Positions 7,123-7,591 of a stretch of 7,591 nt of DNA are shown here, piece by piece (the first letter of the stretch is position 1; each line of letters opens with the position of its first letter). The DNA lies in assembly GCA_025350365.1 (NCBI GenBank), contig JANXXY010000282.1, positions 1 to 7,591 on the forward strand, given 5' to 3'. The stretch is from Bacteroidales bacterium. Lineage in GTDB: Bacteria; Bacteroidota; Bacteroidia; Bacteroidales; JAAUTT01. The position numbers and the translations under genes are program-made. The notes beneath the pieces are model-generated. The model ran no database searches, was not told the origin of the DNA, and worked only from the letters and a program-made list of their open reading frames with translations.

Positions 7123-7137
7123 ATTGTTTAAAACAAT
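7123..7137. repeat. Perfect 15-base palindrome
   Basis: ATTGTTT and AAACAAT flank a single central A (7130). The symmetry is like that of a dimeric-repressor operator, although A/T-rich palindromes arise easily by chance in such sequence. It lies 51 bases before the next start codon. Confidence 0.3.
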
Positions 7138-7145
7138 TTTAGTTT

Positions 7146-7187
7146 AGGTGTCTCCGTTTTATTTTAAAACATATTATTGGAGCGCCT
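7146..7187 (+). promoter_or_regulatory. Nested stem-loop enclosing the Shine-Dalgarno of the 61-aa gene
   Basis: AGGTG (7146-7150) pairs with CGCCT (7183-7187) with one T-G wobble. After a bulged T, CTCC (7152-7155) pairs with GGAG (7179-7182), which is the SD. Inside sits a second perfect stem, GTTTTA (7156-7161) with TAAAAC (7165-7170) and a TTT loop. The outer stem ends at the base before the ATG. If it forms, it would hide the ribosome site and keep translation low until opened by a protein, ligand, temperature or another RNA; which of these is unknown. Confidence 0.55.
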
Positions 7188-7373
7188 ATGAAAAAATGTT
7201 CTACCCTTTTTTATATGGTTGACAATCGAAGTTTAATTTCTTCTCAAATTGTTAACATTGATGCATTCAACGAAGATTTTGACGAAGTTCTGCATCGGTT
7301 TTTCGTAAATTTTGAACTTACTGTTTCACCGAAATTAGTTCAAAAGACTTTGAAGCGGATCAAAGGAATTTAG
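7188..7373 (+). CDS. Small uncharacterised protein downstream of the sigma factor, 61 aa
   Basis: The ATG at 7188 is preceded by GGAG at 5 bases (7179-7182), supporting both the gene and its start. The protein has no signal peptide or membrane helix, so it should be cytoplasmic. An acidic middle, FNEDFDEVLHRFFVNFEL (27-44), is followed by a basic tail, SPKLVQKTLKRIKGI (47-61), both likely helical. One cysteine (C4) is present. The acidic helix with a basic tail could suit a partner-binding or regulatory protein, and similar short proteins are recalled after sigma factors in related bacteria, but this is unverified. It shares strand and possibly transcript with the sigma gene and ends before an intrinsic terminator. 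It is not a zf-HC2 anti-sigma factor; whether it acts on sigma is speculation. Confidence 0.65.
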   Translation: MKKCSTLFYMVDNRSLISSQIVNIDAFNEDFDEVLHRFFVNFELTVSPKLVQKTLKRIKGI

Positions 7374-7381
7374 AATTAGAC

Positions 7382-7405
7382 GTAAGAAGGTTAATTTCTG
7401 CTTAC
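7382..7405. other. Small hairpin before the terminator
   Basis: GTAAG (7382-7386) pairs with CTTAC (7401-7405). After one mismatch the stem continues for three pairs, including a G-T, around a 6-base loop. It lies 8 bases after the 61-aa gene and has no T-run of its own. It overlaps the third copy of the recurring word. Confidence 0.3.
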
Positions 7406-7412
7406 AACTTGA
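7401..7412 (-). repeat. Copy 3 of the recurring non-coding word, minus strand
   Basis: The minus strand reads TCAAGTTGTAAG. It shares 11 bases with the copy at 3292 and 11 (TCAAGTTGTAA) with the copy at 168. As at copy 1, a CGTAAGAA word is close by (7381-7388), here on the opposite strand to the core, which suggests a shared compound element. Confidence 0.3.
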
Positions 7413-7432
7413 CATTTAGTATTTGGTTTGTT

Positions 7433-7464
7433 AAAAAGCTATCTTAGAAAAGGTAGCTTTTTTT
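7433..7464 (+). terminator. Intrinsic terminator after the 61-aa gene
   Basis: AAAAAGCTATC (7433-7443) pairs with GGTAGCTTTTT (7452-7462) over 11 pairs with one T-G wobble. The loop is 8 bases and the T-run extends to 7464. The A-run on the left side means it could also work on the minus strand. It closes the sigma-factor/small-protein region. Confidence 0.88.
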
Positions 7465-7465
7465 A

Positions 7466-7496
7466 TTGGATTATATTATTCAATTTAGTATCTTTG
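7466..7496 (+). promoter_or_regulatory. Bacteroidota-type promoter for the gene at the right edge
   Basis: TTG (7466-7468) and TATCTTTG (7489-7496) match the -33 and -7 boxes with a 20-base spacer, the expected layout. Transcription would begin near 7503, giving a leader of about 30 bases. It lies immediately after the terminator, so it marks a new transcription unit. This is the best promoter in the window. Confidence 0.65.
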
Positions 7497-7534
7497 TGAT
7501 ACTATTTTAATATCATATTAATAAATCTAAAACT

Positions 7535-7591
7535 ATGAAAACAGAAAAAATTTATCTACCAATGTCAGGTTATGTGGCTTTAATTCTATTC
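7535..7591 (+). CDS. Partial gene, possible SPFH/band-7 membrane protein (N-terminus only)
   Basis: The reading frame is open from the ATG at 7535 to the window end, giving 19 residues: MKTEKIYLPMSG, then YVALILF. A short charged start, a PMSGY turn and the beginning of a hydrophobic segment fit an N-terminally anchored membrane protein. The pattern resembles the start of SPFH (band 7/stomatin-like) proteins recalled from Bacteroidota, but this much sequence cannot settle the family. A well-placed promoter about 40 bases upstream supports it being a real gene. No SD is present. Confidence 0.55.
   Translation, partial: MKTEKIYLPMSGYVALILF

Noticed and set aside
7188..7373. 61-aa protein as ribosomal protein bS21, considered because of its size and strong SD
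   Set aside because: It lacks the arginine/lysine-rich bS21 pattern; the middle is acidic.
1..7591. CRISPR array, insertion sequence, phage or toxin-antitoxin module
   Set aside because: No regularly spaced repeats, transposase, integrase, terminal inverted repeats or recognisable toxin/antitoxin pair were found.

Overview
The window looks like chromosomal DNA from a low-GC Bacteroidota bacterium, probably of the Bacteroidales/Marinilabiliales type. The clues are AT-rich gaps, start codons mostly preceded by A/T-rich sequence rather than a Shine-Dalgarno (SD), several matches to the Bacteroidota -7 promoter box TAnnTTTG, small secreted or lipoprotein genes of Bacteroidota type, and a sigma factor typical of the phylum. 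No mobile element, CRISPR array, tRNA or rRNA is visible. The order assignment is inference; the phylum is well supported.

Layout. Bases 1-225 are non-coding and hold a perfect hairpin and a degenerate dispersed-repeat unit. A small secreted protein with a Cys/His pattern like NlpC/P60 or CHAP amidases follows (226-708). A gap with a symmetrical hairpin and candidate promoter boxes leads into a two-gene unit, a 305-aa lipoprotein (918-1835) and a 149-aa exported cysteine-containing protein (1849-2298), closed by a strong intrinsic terminator (2317-2345). A DUF4197 lipoprotein follows (2412-3278). It converges on uvrA, the nucleotide excision repair damage sensor, on the minus strand (3390-6194), whose only plausible start codon is TTG.

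uvrA is divergent from an ECF-type sigma-70 factor (6366-6956). The sigma gene is followed by a 231-base AT-rich gap rich in dyads, then a 61-aa protein (7188-7373) whose SD is buried in a predicted hairpin, then an intrinsic terminator (7433-7464). A good Bacteroidota promoter (7466-7496) then drives a gene cut by the window edge (7535 onward), whose N-terminus resembles an SPFH/band-7 membrane protein.

How the genes relate. Most look like ordinary chromosomal genes: envelope proteins, DNA repair and transcription control. The most unusual part is the sigma-factor/61-aa protein pair. These are the only two genes here with recognisable SD sequences, no zinc-finger anti-sigma gene is next to the sigma gene, and the small gene's SD lies in a nested stem-loop. 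This could be a regulated small-protein module, but that rests on sequence reading only. A second unexplained signal is a 10-11 base word (CAAGTTGTAAG or its complement) that recurs in three separate non-coding gaps.
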